The notes beneath the pieces were generated by a model. That model saw only the letters and a program-made list of their open reading frames with translations, searched no databases and had not been told where the DNA came from. Source: Propionibacteriales bacterium (GTDB taxonomy: Bacteria; Actinomycetota; Actinomycetes; Propionibacteriales; Nocardioidaceae). Taken from it: a stretch of DNA of 64,000 nucleotides. The DNA is taken from positions 1 to 64,000 of the forward strand of contig JAPLCB010000007.1 of the NCBI GenBank assembly GCA_026392455.1. The letters are read 5' to 3'. Position 1 is the first letter of the stretch. Each line of letters opens with the position of its first letter. Both the position numbers and the translations under genes were made by a program. Positions 1-8,657 of the stretch are shown piece by piece.

Positions 1-615
1 GACCACGAAGCCCAGGTCCTGAAGGACCAAGGCTGCGAAGCATCTCTGGACGCCAGGCGTGCGATGGCGCTCGGCCGGTTGGCCCGCGGCGAAACCTCCA
101 GCGCTCCGGGGACCGGCAGGGCGGTGACGTTGTACGTGCACCTGCCTGCCGACACCACCAACCCGACCGCGTGGCTCGAGAACGGTGGCGGGCACCTGTT
201 GACCCAGACCCAGGACGCCGGCTGGTGCGCGAACCCCGACGTGAAGGTCACCATCAAACCCGTGATCGATCTGGCCACCAAGATGACGTCGACCGGCTAT
301 GTGGTCCCCGACAGCCTCAAGGAGCACCTCGAGCTCCGCGACCGGACGTGTGTGTTCCCGCACTGCGACAAACCCGCGAGGTCCTGCCAGAAGGACCACA
401 CCCAGCCCTTCGATCAGGGTGGCCTGACAACCACGGAGAACCTCGGGTCGTTGTGTCAGCACCACCACAACCTGAAGACCCACGCCGGTTGGACCTACAC
501 CCAGATCGATACCGGGGTGTATCTCTGGCGGTCACCCCACGGCTACCAATTCCTCCGCGACCACCACGGCACCCACGACCTCATCCCCAGACCGGTCGAC
601 CCACCCGGCAGCTGA
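1..615 (+). CDS. HNH endonuclease domain protein (DUF222 type), 5' truncated
   Basis: The frame is open from base 1, so this is the C-terminal part of a longer protein that starts outside the window. The translated start (LDARRAMALGRLAR) resembles the end of the DUF222 region. The C-terminal third carries an HNH nuclease fold: CVFPHC, then KDHTQPF, a central Asn in TTTENLG, and CQHHHNLK, giving the paired Cys/His zinc ligands and the catalytic His. DUF222-HNH proteins are multicopy in actinobacteria; their function (restriction-like or mobile) is not settled. The family call is firm, the biological role unknown. The downstream neighbour is tRNA-fMet. Confidence 0.85.
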   Translation, partial: DHEAQVLKDQGCEASLDARRAMALGRLARGETSSAPGTGRAVTLYVHLPADTTNPTAWLENGGGHLLTQTQDAGWCANPDVKVTIKPVIDLATKMTSTGYVVPDSLKEHLELRDRTCVFPHCDKPARSCQKDHTQPFDQGGLTTTENLGSLCQHHHNLKTHAGWTYTQIDTGVYLWRSPHGYQFLRDHHGTHDLIPRPVDPPGS

Positions 616-682
616 GGCTGCCGCGATTTGGCACCCCGATTTGGGGGCTTCCCACCCGAGCAGGTAATGTTCGGTTCACCGA

Positions 683-756
683 CGCGGGGTGGAGCAGCTC
701 GGTAGCTCGCTGGGCTCATAACCCAGAGGTCGCAGGTTCAAATCCTGCCCCCGCTA
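683..756 (+). tRNA. Initiator tRNA-fMet (CAT anticodon)
   Basis: A cloverleaf folds from base 683. The acceptor stem CGCGGGG pairs with CCCCGCT except at the end, where C1 faces T72, the unpaired first position expected of an initiator tRNA. The anticodon stem carries the three consecutive G:C pairs (GGG...CCC) around loop CTCATAA, another initiator hallmark. The T arm is GCAGG-TTCAAAT-CCTGC. The discriminator base is A756. The full CCA is not encoded. Confidence 0.95.
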
Positions 757-763
757 CAAAGTT

Positions 764-799
764 CGAAGGGCCCGCACAGTTACCTGTGCGGGCCCTTCG
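764..799 (+). terminator. Intrinsic terminator-like hairpin after tRNA-fMet
   Basis: A perfect 16-bp stem (764-779 with 784-799) closes a 4-base loop only 7 bases after the tRNA. There is no T tract, as is usual for strong GC-rich actinobacterial terminators. It probably ends the tRNA transcript. Confidence 0.8.
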
Positions 800-843
800 G
801 CACTCAGCAGACAGGTGCTCGTCCGGGGTGGTCGCACCGGCAC

Positions 844-849
844 TACCCT
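844..849 (+). promoter_or_regulatory. -10 box (TACCCT), leaderless gene
   Basis: TACCCT ends 6 bases before the ATG at 856 and no Shine-Dalgarno sequence is present. Transcription would start at or next to the ATG. Part of a pattern seen at many genes in this window. Confidence 0.5.
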
Positions 850-855
850 CGGTTC

Positions 856-1317
856 ATGCGATCAAAGGCGCCCGGTGCCTATCGGCTCATCCGCACCTGG
901 TCGGGCCTCCCGGCCCCGGAGCTCGACGACCTCGTCGGCGTGCTGCGGGCCGAGTTCGTGGCCCCGTTGCGGCACGTCGCGCCGGCCGGACTCGGCCTGG
1001 TGGGACTGCCGCGCTGGCACGGCAAGCGGTTCGCCTGGGCTGGACCCGCTGAGCTGACCGGGGTCAACCTGATCCGTTCGACCCACGTTGGGGGTGGGTT
1101 CGAGGAGCGGCTCGCGATGCGGGCGGTCCTGGGACGGGGGTTGGCCGACGGACGGCCCGCGGTGGTGATCACGTACGCCGCCGACGCGCCGCGACCGTGG
1201 CGCTGGGTCCGTGACGAGGTCCGGGTCGGGGGCGACGGCACCCTGGTGGGGATGTCGTACGTCGACCGGCCGTTGCTCCGGCGGGGAGGCCTGCCGTTCC
1301 TGCTGCGTGGTGATTGA
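856..1317 (+). CDS. Conserved hypothetical protein
   Basis: A 153-residue soluble protein without signal peptide or membrane segment. Notable stretches are LPRWHGKRFAW, VNLIRS and the C-terminal YVDRPLLRRGGLPFLLRG. The overall pattern (a WxGKRF turn followed by a short beta-rich domain) recalls small GXWXG/DUF4334-like actinobacterial proteins, but the match is from memory and weak. It stands alone between tRNA-fMet and a saccharopine-dehydrogenase-fold gene on the same strand, and probably has its own leaderless promoter. Function unknown. Confidence 0.7.
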   Translation: MRSKAPGAYRLIRTWSGLPAPELDDLVGVLRAEFVAPLRHVAPAGLGLVGLPRWHGKRFAWAGPAELTGVNLIRSTHVGGGFEERLAMRAVLGRGLADGRPAVVITYAADAPRPWRWVRDEVRVGGDGTLVGMSYVDRPLLRRGGLPFLLRGD

Positions 1318-1361
1318 TCCGCGTGGTTCGGGACGTGGGCCGGGTCTGCCAGGATGCGTCC

Positions 1362-2453
1362 ATGACCGCACGCATCCTGCTCTTCGGAGCCACCGGGTAC
1401 ACCGGCGACCTCACTGCCCGCAGCCTGGTGCGCCAGGGCGCACGTCCTGTCCTGGTGGCGCGTAGCGCCGAGCGGGTCCAGGCGCTCGCGACCGAGCTCG
1501 GCGGGTTGGAGACGGTCGTGGCTGACGTCTCCCGGCCCGCTTCGGTGATCGATGCCGTCCAGCCCGGTGACGTCCTGATCAGCACCGTCGGCCCGTTCCT
1601 CCGGTTCGGCGAGCCCGCTGTCCGGGCCGCTGTCGAGAAGGGTGCTCACTACTTCGACTCCACCGGTGAGGGTCCGTTCATCCGCGAGGTGTTCGAGCGT
1701 TGGGGCCCGGTTGCCGCGTCCCACGGGGTCGGGCTGCTGTCGGCGTTCGGGTTCGACTACGTCCCCGGCAACCTGGCCGCCGCGCTCGCGCTGGCGCAGG
1801 CAGGACCGGAAGCGACCGCGGTCGACGTGGGCTACTTCCCGGTCGGCTTCAAGACCAGCGGCGGGACCAACGCCTCCATCGCCGGGATGATGCTCGAGGA
1901 CGGCTTCGCGCTCCGTGAGGGGCGGGTCCAGGTCGAGCGGGCTGGTCGCCGCCGACGCACCTTCGACGTCGCCGGCAAATCCTTGACCGGGGTCAGCCTC
2001 CCGGGCTCGGAGCACTTCGGCCTGGCCGCGATCCATCCGACCCTGCGGGAGGTCGGTGTGTTCCTCGGGGTGCCTCCGGCTGCGGCCCGGGTGATGGCGA
2101 CGAGTACGGCGCTCAGTACTCCGATTCGCAAGTCGGCAGCCGTGCGCGCCCTGGGCGGCAAGGCGGCCGCTCGGTTCGTGAAGGGCTCCACCGGAGGTCC
2201 CGACGCGGCCTCGCGGGCCCGCTCGACCCACACCATGGTTGCTGAGGCGCGGTCCTCGACCGGTCAGGTGCTGGCGACCGTGACGATGACGGGTCCGGAT
2301 CCCTACGACTTCACCGCGGACATCCTGGCGTGGGGAGCGATCCGTGCCGCTGGCTCCGGGATGCTCGCCAGTGGCGGTCTCGGTCCGGTCGAGGCTTTCG
2401 GGCTGGACGGGTTGACCCAGGGGTGTGCGTCGGTGGGGCTGAAACGGGTCTGA
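1362..2453 (+). CDS. Saccharopine dehydrogenase-fold / trans-acting enoyl reductase-like protein
   Basis: A 363-residue protein opening with a Rossmann dinucleotide-binding motif, ILLFGATGYTGDLTA, directly after the start. The middle has the family pattern STVGPFLRFGEPAV and HYFDSTGE, and later GFDYVPGNLA. Family members include saccharopine dehydrogenases and mycobacterial trans-acting enoyl reductases; the substrate here is unknown. I chose the ATG at 1362 because the Rossmann fold begins immediately there; an in-frame codon at 1314 would add 16 residues that fit no family pattern. The next gene begins 7 bases after the stop, suggesting co-transcription. Confidence 0.85.
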   Translation: MTARILLFGATGYTGDLTARSLVRQGARPVLVARSAERVQALATELGGLETVVADVSRPASVIDAVQPGDVLISTVGPFLRFGEPAVRAAVEKGAHYFDSTGEGPFIREVFERWGPVAASHGVGLLSAFGFDYVPGNLAAALALAQAGPEATAVDVGYFPVGFKTSGGTNASIAGMMLEDGFALREGRVQVERAGRRRRTFDVAGKSLTGVSLPGSEHFGLAAIHPTLREVGVFLGVPPAAARVMATSTALSTPIRKSAAVRALGGKAAARFVKGSTGGPDAASRARSTHTMVAEARSSTGQVLATVTMTGPDPYDFTADILAWGAIRAAGSGMLASGGLGPVEAFGLDGLTQGCASVGLKRV

Positions 2454-2460
2454 TGCGGAC

Positions 2461-4188
2461 ATGAGTGTGGTCGCGAAGCTGCGTGGGCGAATTCGCCCGC
2501 GCGCGCTGCTGGCCGCGTTCTTCTGCGTCCTCGGGGTGGCCCTGGTCGCGGCGCCGCTGGCGTTGGAGCAGGCGGTCGAGAACGTCCGCTTCACCGATCG
2601 CCTCGGCACGGTGCCGGTCGAGGTCTCGCTGTGCCACAACGGCTTCTCCCAGGTGGACACCGGGGTGCTCGGCTCGATGTACTGGGAGCAGACCGGCAGG
2701 TTCGGCTTCGGGGCCTGCGTACGGGTCACCGACCCTCCTGAGGCGGGCTCGACGTTGTCGTCGTACGTCGACCGGCAGTTCATCCAGCGCAACGCCGTCC
2801 TGATCAACGACCCGGACTCGGTGGCCGTCGCCTACGGACACGCCTTCCTGCGTGAGTTCCGGAACGAGTTCCTGCGGACCGAGGCACTCCTGACGGCCCT
2901 CGGCCTGCTGATCGTGGTCGCCGTCCGGCGCAACGGCCGCCCGGTCGGCGACGACGAGCTGCCCTGGTGGGGGCACCGGCTCGCGCGTCGGTTGACGCCG
3001 TGGCCGCGGGTGCGCGCCGTGATGTGGCCGACCCTGCTGGTGGCCACCGCGCTGACCGCGTCCACGGCCTACGCCGGGTACGCCTTCCGGGACTGGCCCG
3101 GATCGGCGGACGTCGGGGTCATCTACCCGCTGCCGCAGGTCGACGAGCTCAGCTTCAGCAGTCCGCAGACCCGGGAGATCGCCGCCCAGGTCCAACCGTT
3201 CATCGAGAAGAACACCGAGCGTCTGCGTCAGGCCGCCGACCAGTACGAGGACCAGGTCGCCGCCAGCTTCGCGATCGCGCTCGGCCAGGCCGGTCGGGAG
3301 ATCCTGCCCCGCGCTGGTGAACGCATCGTGATCGCCGAAGCCGATCCGCAGGGGAGCTTCGTCGGGACCGCCGTGCGGACCCGGATCTATCCGGCGCTGC
3401 TCCGAGCGCTGGGCGAGAAGGCGGTGGTCCTGCGGACGATCGCGGGCGACATCACCTCCAACGGCACCGTGGCCGAGGACGGTTTCGTGCAGCGCGAAGC
3501 ACAAGGCCTGCCGGGGGTCCCGACGGTGGCCGTCAAGGGCGACCACGACTCCGACAAGACCGTGGAGCAGATGATCGACCACGGGATGCTGGTGCCCGAC
3601 CAGGAAACCCGGGAGATCGCCGGCTTCCGGGTCTCGGTCGCCAACGATCCGGAGTTCAAGACCCTCTTCGGGGGGTCCGTCACGAACGAGTCCGGGACCA
3701 CCGAGCAGGAGATCGGCCAGAAGCTGCGTACCGAGGTGGTCGACGACCGGTCCTCCGGGATCGCCGTCTTCCACCAGGCGGTGGCGGCAGCGGCCTACCT
3801 CGGGATCGGCAGCCTCAACGAGCTCGACCGGACCGTGGGCCGGGAGACCACCCCGTACGACGACGGCATCCCCGACGTCCCGCCCGGCACGGTCGACGTC
3901 GGCCACAGCCACCGCTCGATCGGGCCCTTCGTCATCTGGAACACCGACACCGACAAGGTCACCTGGACGGTGGTGGATCGTCTCGGGACCTCGGGGGGAG
4001 CCGAGAACAGCCCCACCTTCAACCGGTTCTCCGCGCCGTTGTCGATCCCGCTGAAGCCGGTCTCGATCCGGCTGCAGTACTTCGACACGAAGACGGGCCT
4101 GCAGACCGGGTACGTCTCGATCACCCTGGGCACCGACGCGACTGCGGCCATCAGCGCCCGGACCGACGTCGGCCTTCCGCTGGGCTAG
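2461..4188 (+). CDS. Membrane-anchored metallophosphoesterase-like protein
   Basis: A 575-residue protein with hydrophobic segments near residues 14-34, 143-157 and 186-206, followed by a large domain predicted outside the membrane. That domain contains degenerate calcineurin-like phosphoesterase landmarks in order: GDITSNGT (for GD-x-x-x-xG), VKGDHDS (for GNHD), VFHQA and GHSHRS (for GHxH). The GNHD Asn is replaced by Asp, which could alter or reduce metal catalysis. The C-terminal about 110 residues look beta-rich. It follows the preceding oxidoreductase by 7 bases. Substrate unknown; related actinobacterial membrane phosphoesterases are mostly uncharacterised. Confidence 0.7.
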   Translation: MSVVAKLRGRIRPRALLAAFFCVLGVALVAAPLALEQAVENVRFTDRLGTVPVEVSLCHNGFSQVDTGVLGSMYWEQTGRFGFGACVRVTDPPEAGSTLSSYVDRQFIQRNAVLINDPDSVAVAYGHAFLREFRNEFLRTEALLTALGLLIVVAVRRNGRPVGDDELPWWGHRLARRLTPWPRVRAVMWPTLLVATALTASTAYAGYAFRDWPGSADVGVIYPLPQVDELSFSSPQTREIAAQVQPFIEKNTERLRQAADQYEDQVAASFAIALGQAGREILPRAGERIVIAEADPQGSFVGTAVRTRIYPALLRALGEKAVVLRTIAGDITSNGTVAEDGFVQREAQGLPGVPTVAVKGDHDSDKTVEQMIDHGMLVPDQETREIAGFRVSVANDPEFKTLFGGSVTNESGTTEQEIGQKLRTEVVDDRSSGIAVFHQAVAAAAYLGIGSLNELDRTVGRETTPYDDGIPDVPPGTVDVGHSHRSIGPFVIWNTDTDKVTWTVVDRLGTSGGAENSPTFNRFSAPLSIPLKPVSIRLQYFDTKTGLQTGYVSITLGTDATAAISARTDVGLPLG

Positions 4189-4230
4189 TCGCCGTCAGCG
4201 CGCGGCGTAGCGCCTGCCACAATCGCGGGC

Positions 4231-4734
4231 ATGGGTAGACCGATGATCGTCAGCGATTCCGTCGAAGTGGCCGCAGCTCCCGAGAAGATCTGGGCCCAGG
4301 TCTCGGATCCGGCACAGATGCCGCGCTGGAGCCCGGAGAACACCGGGGCTCCGCTCGGGGCCGGGAAGCCCCTGACCGTCGGCGACGTCTTCCACGGCAC
4401 CAACAAACGAGGGGCCGCACGCTGGACGACCCGGTGCCAGGTCACCGCCGCCGAGCCGGGGAAGGTGTTCGCGTTCGACGTCCTCGCCATCGGGGTGAAG
4501 AACCCGCGTCTGCGCGGCAAGATCGCCAGCTGGTCCTACACGTTCGAGCCGGTCGGGTCCGGGACCCGGGTCACCGAGACCTGGACCGACCTCCGCACGG
4601 GGTGGCCCGACTGGGCGGCTGCGGCGTTCGACAAGGTCGCGACCCGGGGAAACCTGTTCTCGGACTTCCAGCGCCGCAACATCGCCAAGACCCTGGCGAA
4701 CCTCAAGGCCGACTTCGAGGCCGGTCGCGGCTGA
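4231..4734 (+). CDS. SRPBCC / polyketide-cyclase-like lipid-binding fold protein
   Basis: A 167-residue protein with the classical SRPBCC start: VSDSVEVAAAPEKIWAQVSD, then MPRWSPE and GDVFHGTN, and a late SYTFEPVGSGTRVTETW strand. The fold (START/Bet v1-like) binds hydrophobic ligands; most actinobacterial members have no known substrate. A second ATG at 4243 lies closer to the conserved start, so the first four residues are uncertain. A CACAAT box 7 bases upstream may be its -10 element. Single gene on the plus strand. Confidence 0.85.
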   Translation: MGRPMIVSDSVEVAAAPEKIWAQVSDPAQMPRWSPENTGAPLGAGKPLTVGDVFHGTNKRGAARWTTRCQVTAAEPGKVFAFDVLAIGVKNPRLRGKIASWSYTFEPVGSGTRVTETWTDLRTGWPDWAAAAFDKVATRGNLFSDFQRRNIAKTLANLKADFEAGRG

Positions 4735-4944
4735 GGGAACTTCCCCCTCGATCGCCGGCACCGGGTACTATGGGTGCACGGCACTGTTGCAGTGCCCAGA
4801 CCGTCGCCCGCTCGGAAGTGAAGCGGAACGGATCGAGTTCGCCCCCTCTCGCGGTTCCGCACCGGTCGGCGATCAGTGTGCCCCTCACCGGGCACGAACC
4901 AATGCGCTCAGCGTCACCAGACTCTGTGCGGGAAGGACGGGCCC
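4735..4944 (+). other. Structured leader region of the SNF2 helicase gene
   Basis: The 210 non-coding bases hold a TACTAT box (4766-4771) that could be a -10 element. Two perfect small hairpins follow: GGCACTG-TTG-CAGTGCC (4780-4796) and GTGCCC-N6-GGGCAC (4878-4895). A ribosome-binding site GGAAGGA lies at 4931-4937, 7 bases before the GTG start. This gives a leader of about 165 bases, long for this window where many genes look leaderless. No known riboswitch class is recognised. Confidence 0.5.
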
Positions 4945-7122
4945 GTGGCTCAAGGGAGCCAGCGCCGGCAAGGCGCTCGCCGCACTGCACCCCGGAACAA
5001 CAACCAGGGACGCAACACCGCCCGGAGCAACGGCCGCGGTCGCGGTCGCGACGACAGCGGTGTCATCCCGCAGCTCGCCCGGGCGGTGCGCGAGGTCGAG
5101 GCCGCGGTCGAGCGCCGCTCGATCGACCCGGCTGTCCGGACCAAGTTCCAGGTCGTCGCCCTGCTGGCCCGCGAGGAACGGACCCGGATCAAGACCGACA
5201 CCGAGCTCACCGAGGGCAAGCGCGGCGAGGAGCTCAAGCGCCTCGACGGCATCGCCACCATCCTTGCCCAGACGGCGGCCCGTGACTCCCGGCTCTTCGA
5301 GCTGCTCGACGAGAACGCGATGATCACCGACGCCGCGAAGGCACTGATCCGTGAGCTCAAGACCAAGGGTGGGATGGACGTTCCCGAGGAGGATGTCGTC
5401 GAGGAGGCCGAGGCCGACCCCGATGCCCCGCCGGCGCCGGTCGAGAAGCGAGTCATCCCCCAGGCAGTCCGGGCCCGTCAGCTGGCCAACCCGTTCCTGG
5501 TCCCCGACTTCGCGGCCGCTGCCCACAAGAAGAGCAGGCACAGCGAGCTGGCTCGCTGGGAGCTCCTCGGCCCGCTGTTCCGCTCGTTCGAGGAGGCCGA
5601 CGGCGGTGGGATCGCCTGCATGCCGCTCCCGGCCCCGATCCCGGTCCGGGTGCCCGAAGGGCTCGAGCTGATGCAGCACCAGGCCGGCACCATCGCCGCG
5701 GCAGCAGCCGGTCACCGCAGCTTCCTGCTCGCTGACGAGCCGGGCCTCGGCAAGACCGCGCAGGCGCTGCTCGCCGCGCAGGCTGCCAACGCCTACCCGC
5801 TGCTGGTCGTCGTCCCGAACGTCGTGAAGACCAACTGGGCCCGCGAGGCAGAGCGCTGGACCCCGCGGCACCCGGCCACCGTGATCCACGGTGACGGCGA
5901 CTCGATCGACGGCTTCGCCGACATCATCATCGTGAACTACGAGATCCTGGACCGGCACGTCGGTTGGCTCAAGGAGCTCGGGTTCAAGGGCATGGTGGTC
6001 GACGAGGCCCACTTCATCAAGAACAAGACCTCCCAGCGGTCCCAGCACGTCCTGGAGATCGCGGCCAGCATCCGGGAACGGATGGCCCGACCGCTCCTGA
6101 TGGCGCTGACCGGGACGCCGTTGATCAACGACATCGACGACTTCCGGGCGATCTGGCAGTTCCTCGGCTGGATCGACGACCGCAGGCCGCTGGGTGCCCT
6201 GATGGATGCGCTCGAGGAGAAGGGGCTGACCCCGCTCGATCCCGGCTTCTTCCCGTCAGCGCGACGTGCGGTGATCGACCAGGGGATCGTCCGACGTCGC
6301 AAGATCGACGTCGCCAAGGACATTCCGCAGCGCCGGATCGCCGACATGCCGGTCGAGCTGGACGGGGAAGCGGGCCGCTCGATCCGCGCTGCCGAGCGGG
6401 AGCTCACCCGCCGGTTGGTCACCCGTTACGACAGTGCCGTGGCGACCCGCAAGCCAGGGCACCACGAGCACGACCTCTCCGGGATCGACCACGAGCTGGT
6501 CCGTCGCGTCGCCACCTGGGAGCGCGAGGACACCGAGGAATCGACCGGCGAGAACGTCTTCGGGCTGATGCGACGGATCGGTCAGGCCAAGGCGGAGCTG
6601 GCGGCGGACTACACCGCGCAGCTGGCGCGCAGCGTCGGCAAGGTGGTCTTCTTCGCCAAGCACGTCGACGTGATGGACGCGGCCCAGGAGCTGTTCGAGA
6701 AGCGCGGCATCAAGTACTCCTCGATCCGCGGCGACCAGACACCGAAGGTCCGCGAGAAGAACATCGAGGCGTTCCTGAAGGACCCGGACGTCGCCGTGAT
6801 CGTCTGCTCGCTCACCGCGGCCGGCGTCGGCATCAACCTCCAGGTCGCCTCCAACGTCGTCCTGGCCGAGCTCTCCTGGACGGCGGCCGAGCAGACCCAG
6901 GCGATCGACCGGGTGCACCGGATCGGGCAGGACCAGCCGGTCACGGCCTGGCGGGTGATCGCGGCCCAGACGATCGAGGCCCGGATCGCCGACCTGATCG
7001 ACTCCAAGGCCGGTCTGGCCGCTCGGGCGCTGGACGGTTCGGACGAGGACGCGGTGTCCTCGGCGGACCTGCAGACCGAGGCCATGGTGGGTCTGCTGAC
7101 CGCGGCCCTGGAGGCCCGGTGA
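4945..7122 (+). CDS. SNF2-family DEAD/DEAH-box helicase (ATPase)
   Basis: A 725-residue protein. The first about 30 residues are basic and disordered; a helical region follows; the two RecA lobes begin near residue 240. Motif I is ADEPGLGKTAQ (about 264-274), motif II DEAH (about 353), motif III LTGTPLIND, and the C-terminal lobe has TAAGVGINLQ and IDRVHRIGQ (about 657), the SNF2 motif VI. These ATPases translocate on double-stranded DNA in repair or transcription; no nuclease domain is fused. The GTG at 4945 is chosen for its GGAAGGA site; an upstream in-frame GTG at 4876 lies inside the hairpin leader. The stop overlaps the next gene by 4 bases. Confidence 0.9.
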   Translation: MAQGSQRRQGARRTAPRNNNQGRNTARSNGRGRGRDDSGVIPQLARAVREVEAAVERRSIDPAVRTKFQVVALLAREERTRIKTDTELTEGKRGEELKRLDGIATILAQTAARDSRLFELLDENAMITDAAKALIRELKTKGGMDVPEEDVVEEAEADPDAPPAPVEKRVIPQAVRARQLANPFLVPDFAAAAHKKSRHSELARWELLGPLFRSFEEADGGGIACMPLPAPIPVRVPEGLELMQHQAGTIAAAAAGHRSFLLADEPGLGKTAQALLAAQAANAYPLLVVVPNVVKTNWAREAERWTPRHPATVIHGDGDSIDGFADIIIVNYEILDRHVGWLKELGFKGMVVDEAHFIKNKTSQRSQHVLEIAASIRERMARPLLMALTGTPLINDIDDFRAIWQFLGWIDDRRPLGALMDALEEKGLTPLDPGFFPSARRAVIDQGIVRRRKIDVAKDIPQRRIADMPVELDGEAGRSIRAAERELTRRLVTRYDSAVATRKPGHHEHDLSGIDHELVRRVATWEREDTEESTGENVFGLMRRIGQAKAELAADYTAQLARSVGKVVFFAKHVDVMDAAQELFEKRGIKYSSIRGDQTPKVREKNIEAFLKDPDVAVIVCSLTAAGVGINLQVASNVVLAELSWTAAEQTQAIDRVHRIGQDQPVTAWRVIAAQTIEARIADLIDSKAGLAARALDGSDEDAVSSADLQTEAMVGLLTAALEAR

Positions 7123-8210
7123 CCTCTCCACTCTTCAAGCCCGTCTCCCTCGGTTCGGTCGACCTCGCCCACCGGGTGGTGATGGCGCCGTTGACCCGGA
7201 TGCGGGCGACCCCTCCGGGTGACGTCCCCAACGACCTGATGGTCGAGTACTACCGGCAGCGGGCCGGCGCTGGCCTGATCGTGTCCGAGGGCACCCAGAT
7301 CTCGCCGATCGGCAAGGGCTACATGGACACGCCCGGTATCTACAGCGCCGAGCAGGTCGAGGGCTGGCGGACGGTGACCGACGCGGTGCACGCCGAGGGT
7401 GGCCGGATCGCGGCCCAGCTGTGGCACGTCGGCCGGGTCTCGCACGAGTCGTTCCACGACGGTGGGCTGCCGGTGTCGGCGTCGGCGCTGCCCTACCGGA
7501 ACCGCGCCACCATCAAGGGCCCCGACTCCAAGCCGCTGCGGGCCGACTGCCCGACCCCGAGGGCGCTGAGCACCGACGAGATCGCCGCGACGGTCGAGGA
7601 CTACCGCCGCGCCACGGTGAACGCCCGCGAGGCCGGCTTCGACCTGGTCGAGATCCACGGTGCGCACGGCTACCTGCTGCACCAGTTCATGAGCGAGGTG
7701 AGCAACGTCCGCACCGACCAGTACGGCGGCACCCAGGAGAACCGGGCACGGTTCGCCCTCGAGGTCGTGGACGCCGTCGTCGAGGCCTGGGAACCGGGCC
7801 GGATCGGGATCAGGCTCTCGCCGCAGGGCTCGTTCAACGGTCTGGATGACGATGCCGGACTGCCGATGGGGCTGTACCTGGCGGCCGAGCTCGACCGCCG
7901 CGACGTGGCCTTCCTGCACCTCTCCGAGCCGGACTGGGCGGGTGGCCCCGCGCTGACCGACGAGTTCCGGACCGACCTGCGCCGGGCTTTCGGTGGCGCC
8001 ATCGTCGGCGCCGGCAACTACACCGTCGAGAAGGCCGAGCGTCTGCTGGAAGCCGGCCTGATCGACGCGGCTGCATTCGGCCGGGCCTACATCGCCAACC
8101 CGGACCTGGCCGAACGGTTCCGGGCCGGGGCAGCGCTCAACGAGCCGGTCGGTGCGACGTTCTACGGCGGTGGAGCCGTCGGCTACACCGACTACCCGTC
8201 ACTGGACTGA
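7119..8210 (+). CDS. Old-yellow-enzyme family alkene reductase (NADH:flavin oxidoreductase)
   Basis: A 363-residue FMN-dependent barrel enzyme of the NemA/OYE type. Visible landmarks: LFKPVSLGSVDLAHRVVMAP at the start, AQLWHVGRVSH, the substrate and FMN pocket HGAHGYLLHQFMS, RTDQYGG, RLSPQGSF, and the C-terminal GAGNYTVEKAE with AFGRAYIANPDL. Family members reduce activated C=C bonds of enones, nitro compounds or xenobiotics with NAD(P)H. The start is the GTG at 7119, overlapping the helicase stop as GTGA, so both are likely co-transcribed although functionally unrelated. Its 3' end overlaps the convergent cNMP-binding gene by 19 bases. Confidence 0.93.
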   Translation: MTSPLFKPVSLGSVDLAHRVVMAPLTRMRATPPGDVPNDLMVEYYRQRAGAGLIVSEGTQISPIGKGYMDTPGIYSAEQVEGWRTVTDAVHAEGGRIAAQLWHVGRVSHESFHDGGLPVSASALPYRNRATIKGPDSKPLRADCPTPRALSTDEIAATVEDYRRATVNAREAGFDLVEIHGAHGYLLHQFMSEVSNVRTDQYGGTQENRARFALEVVDAVVEAWEPGRIGIRLSPQGSFNGLDDDAGLPMGLYLAAELDRRDVAFLHLSEPDWAGGPALTDEFRTDLRRAFGGAIVGAGNYTVEKAERLLEAGLIDAAAFGRAYIANPDLAERFRAGAALNEPVGATFYGGGAVGYTDYPSLD

Positions 8211-8608
8211 GTGCGCTTGGCGAGGACCGCCTCGACCTTCTCGCGGATGTCGGGGGCGTCCTCCAAGAGGCGCCGGAAGGCGTGTCCCTCGATGACCAGC
8301 GCGTGCACGTCGGAGTCGGCGGTCACGCTCGCTGTCCGGGGCTGCCCGGTGACCAGGGCGATCTCGCCGAAGAAGTCGCCGGGTCCGAGGTGGTTGATCA
8401 CCTCGTCACCCTGGGTGACCGTCGCGGTGCCGTCGATGATCACCACGAATTCCTGACCGTCGGCGTGCTCGGTGGCCAGCCTCCGGCCCGCGCGCAGGTC
8501 GATCTCGTCGGCGGTCGCTGCGACCTCGGCCACCTCGGGCGGCGTGCAGTCGGCGAACAGCGGGAGGGAACGGATCAGCTCGGCCTTGGCATCCTTGTGC
8601 AACCTCAT
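8192..8608 (-). CDS. Single-domain cyclic-nucleotide-binding protein (copy 1)
   Basis: A 138-residue protein made almost entirely of one cNMP-binding beta barrel: LPLFADCTPPEV (N-terminal helix), EFVVIIDGTATV, the phosphate-binding cassette GDFFGEIALVTGQPRTASV, then C-terminal helices. The canonical cassette Arg (PRTASV) and Glu (GEIAL) are present, so cAMP or a related ligand could bind. There is no DNA-binding helix or kinase fused, so it must act on a partner. It is a tandem paralogue of the next upstream gene. Both have the same -10/start arrangement. It ends inside the convergent OYE gene. Confidence 0.92.
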   Translation of the reverse strand: MRLHKDAKAELIRSLPLFADCTPPEVAEVAATADEIDLRAGRRLATEHADGQEFVVIIDGTATVTQGDEVINHLGPGDFFGEIALVTGQPRTASVTADSDVHALVIEGHAFRRLLEDAPDIREKVEAVLAKRTQSSDG

Positions 8609-8614
8609 GGGCAG

Positions 8615-8620
8615 AACCTA
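8615..8620 (-). promoter_or_regulatory. -10 box (TAGGTT), leaderless cNMP-binding gene
   Basis: On the minus strand TAGGTT ends 6 bases before the ATG at 8608. The tandem paralogue has TACCGT in the identical position, so the duplication seems to have kept the promoter. Confidence 0.5.
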
Positions 8621-8657
8621 GACCCGGCGCGGGTCTCCTGTCTGCCCCTGAGGTGAC

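Noticed and set aside
1-615. Homing endonuclease or restriction enzyme
   Set aside because: The HNH motif sits in a DUF222-type protein, a common actinobacterial family with no methyltransferase partner here.
879-2807. Long open frame on the minus strand opposite several conserved genes
   Set aside because: It lacks any family motif, is full of Arg, His, Gly and Pro from GC-rich antisense reading, and lies opposite well-recognised genes.
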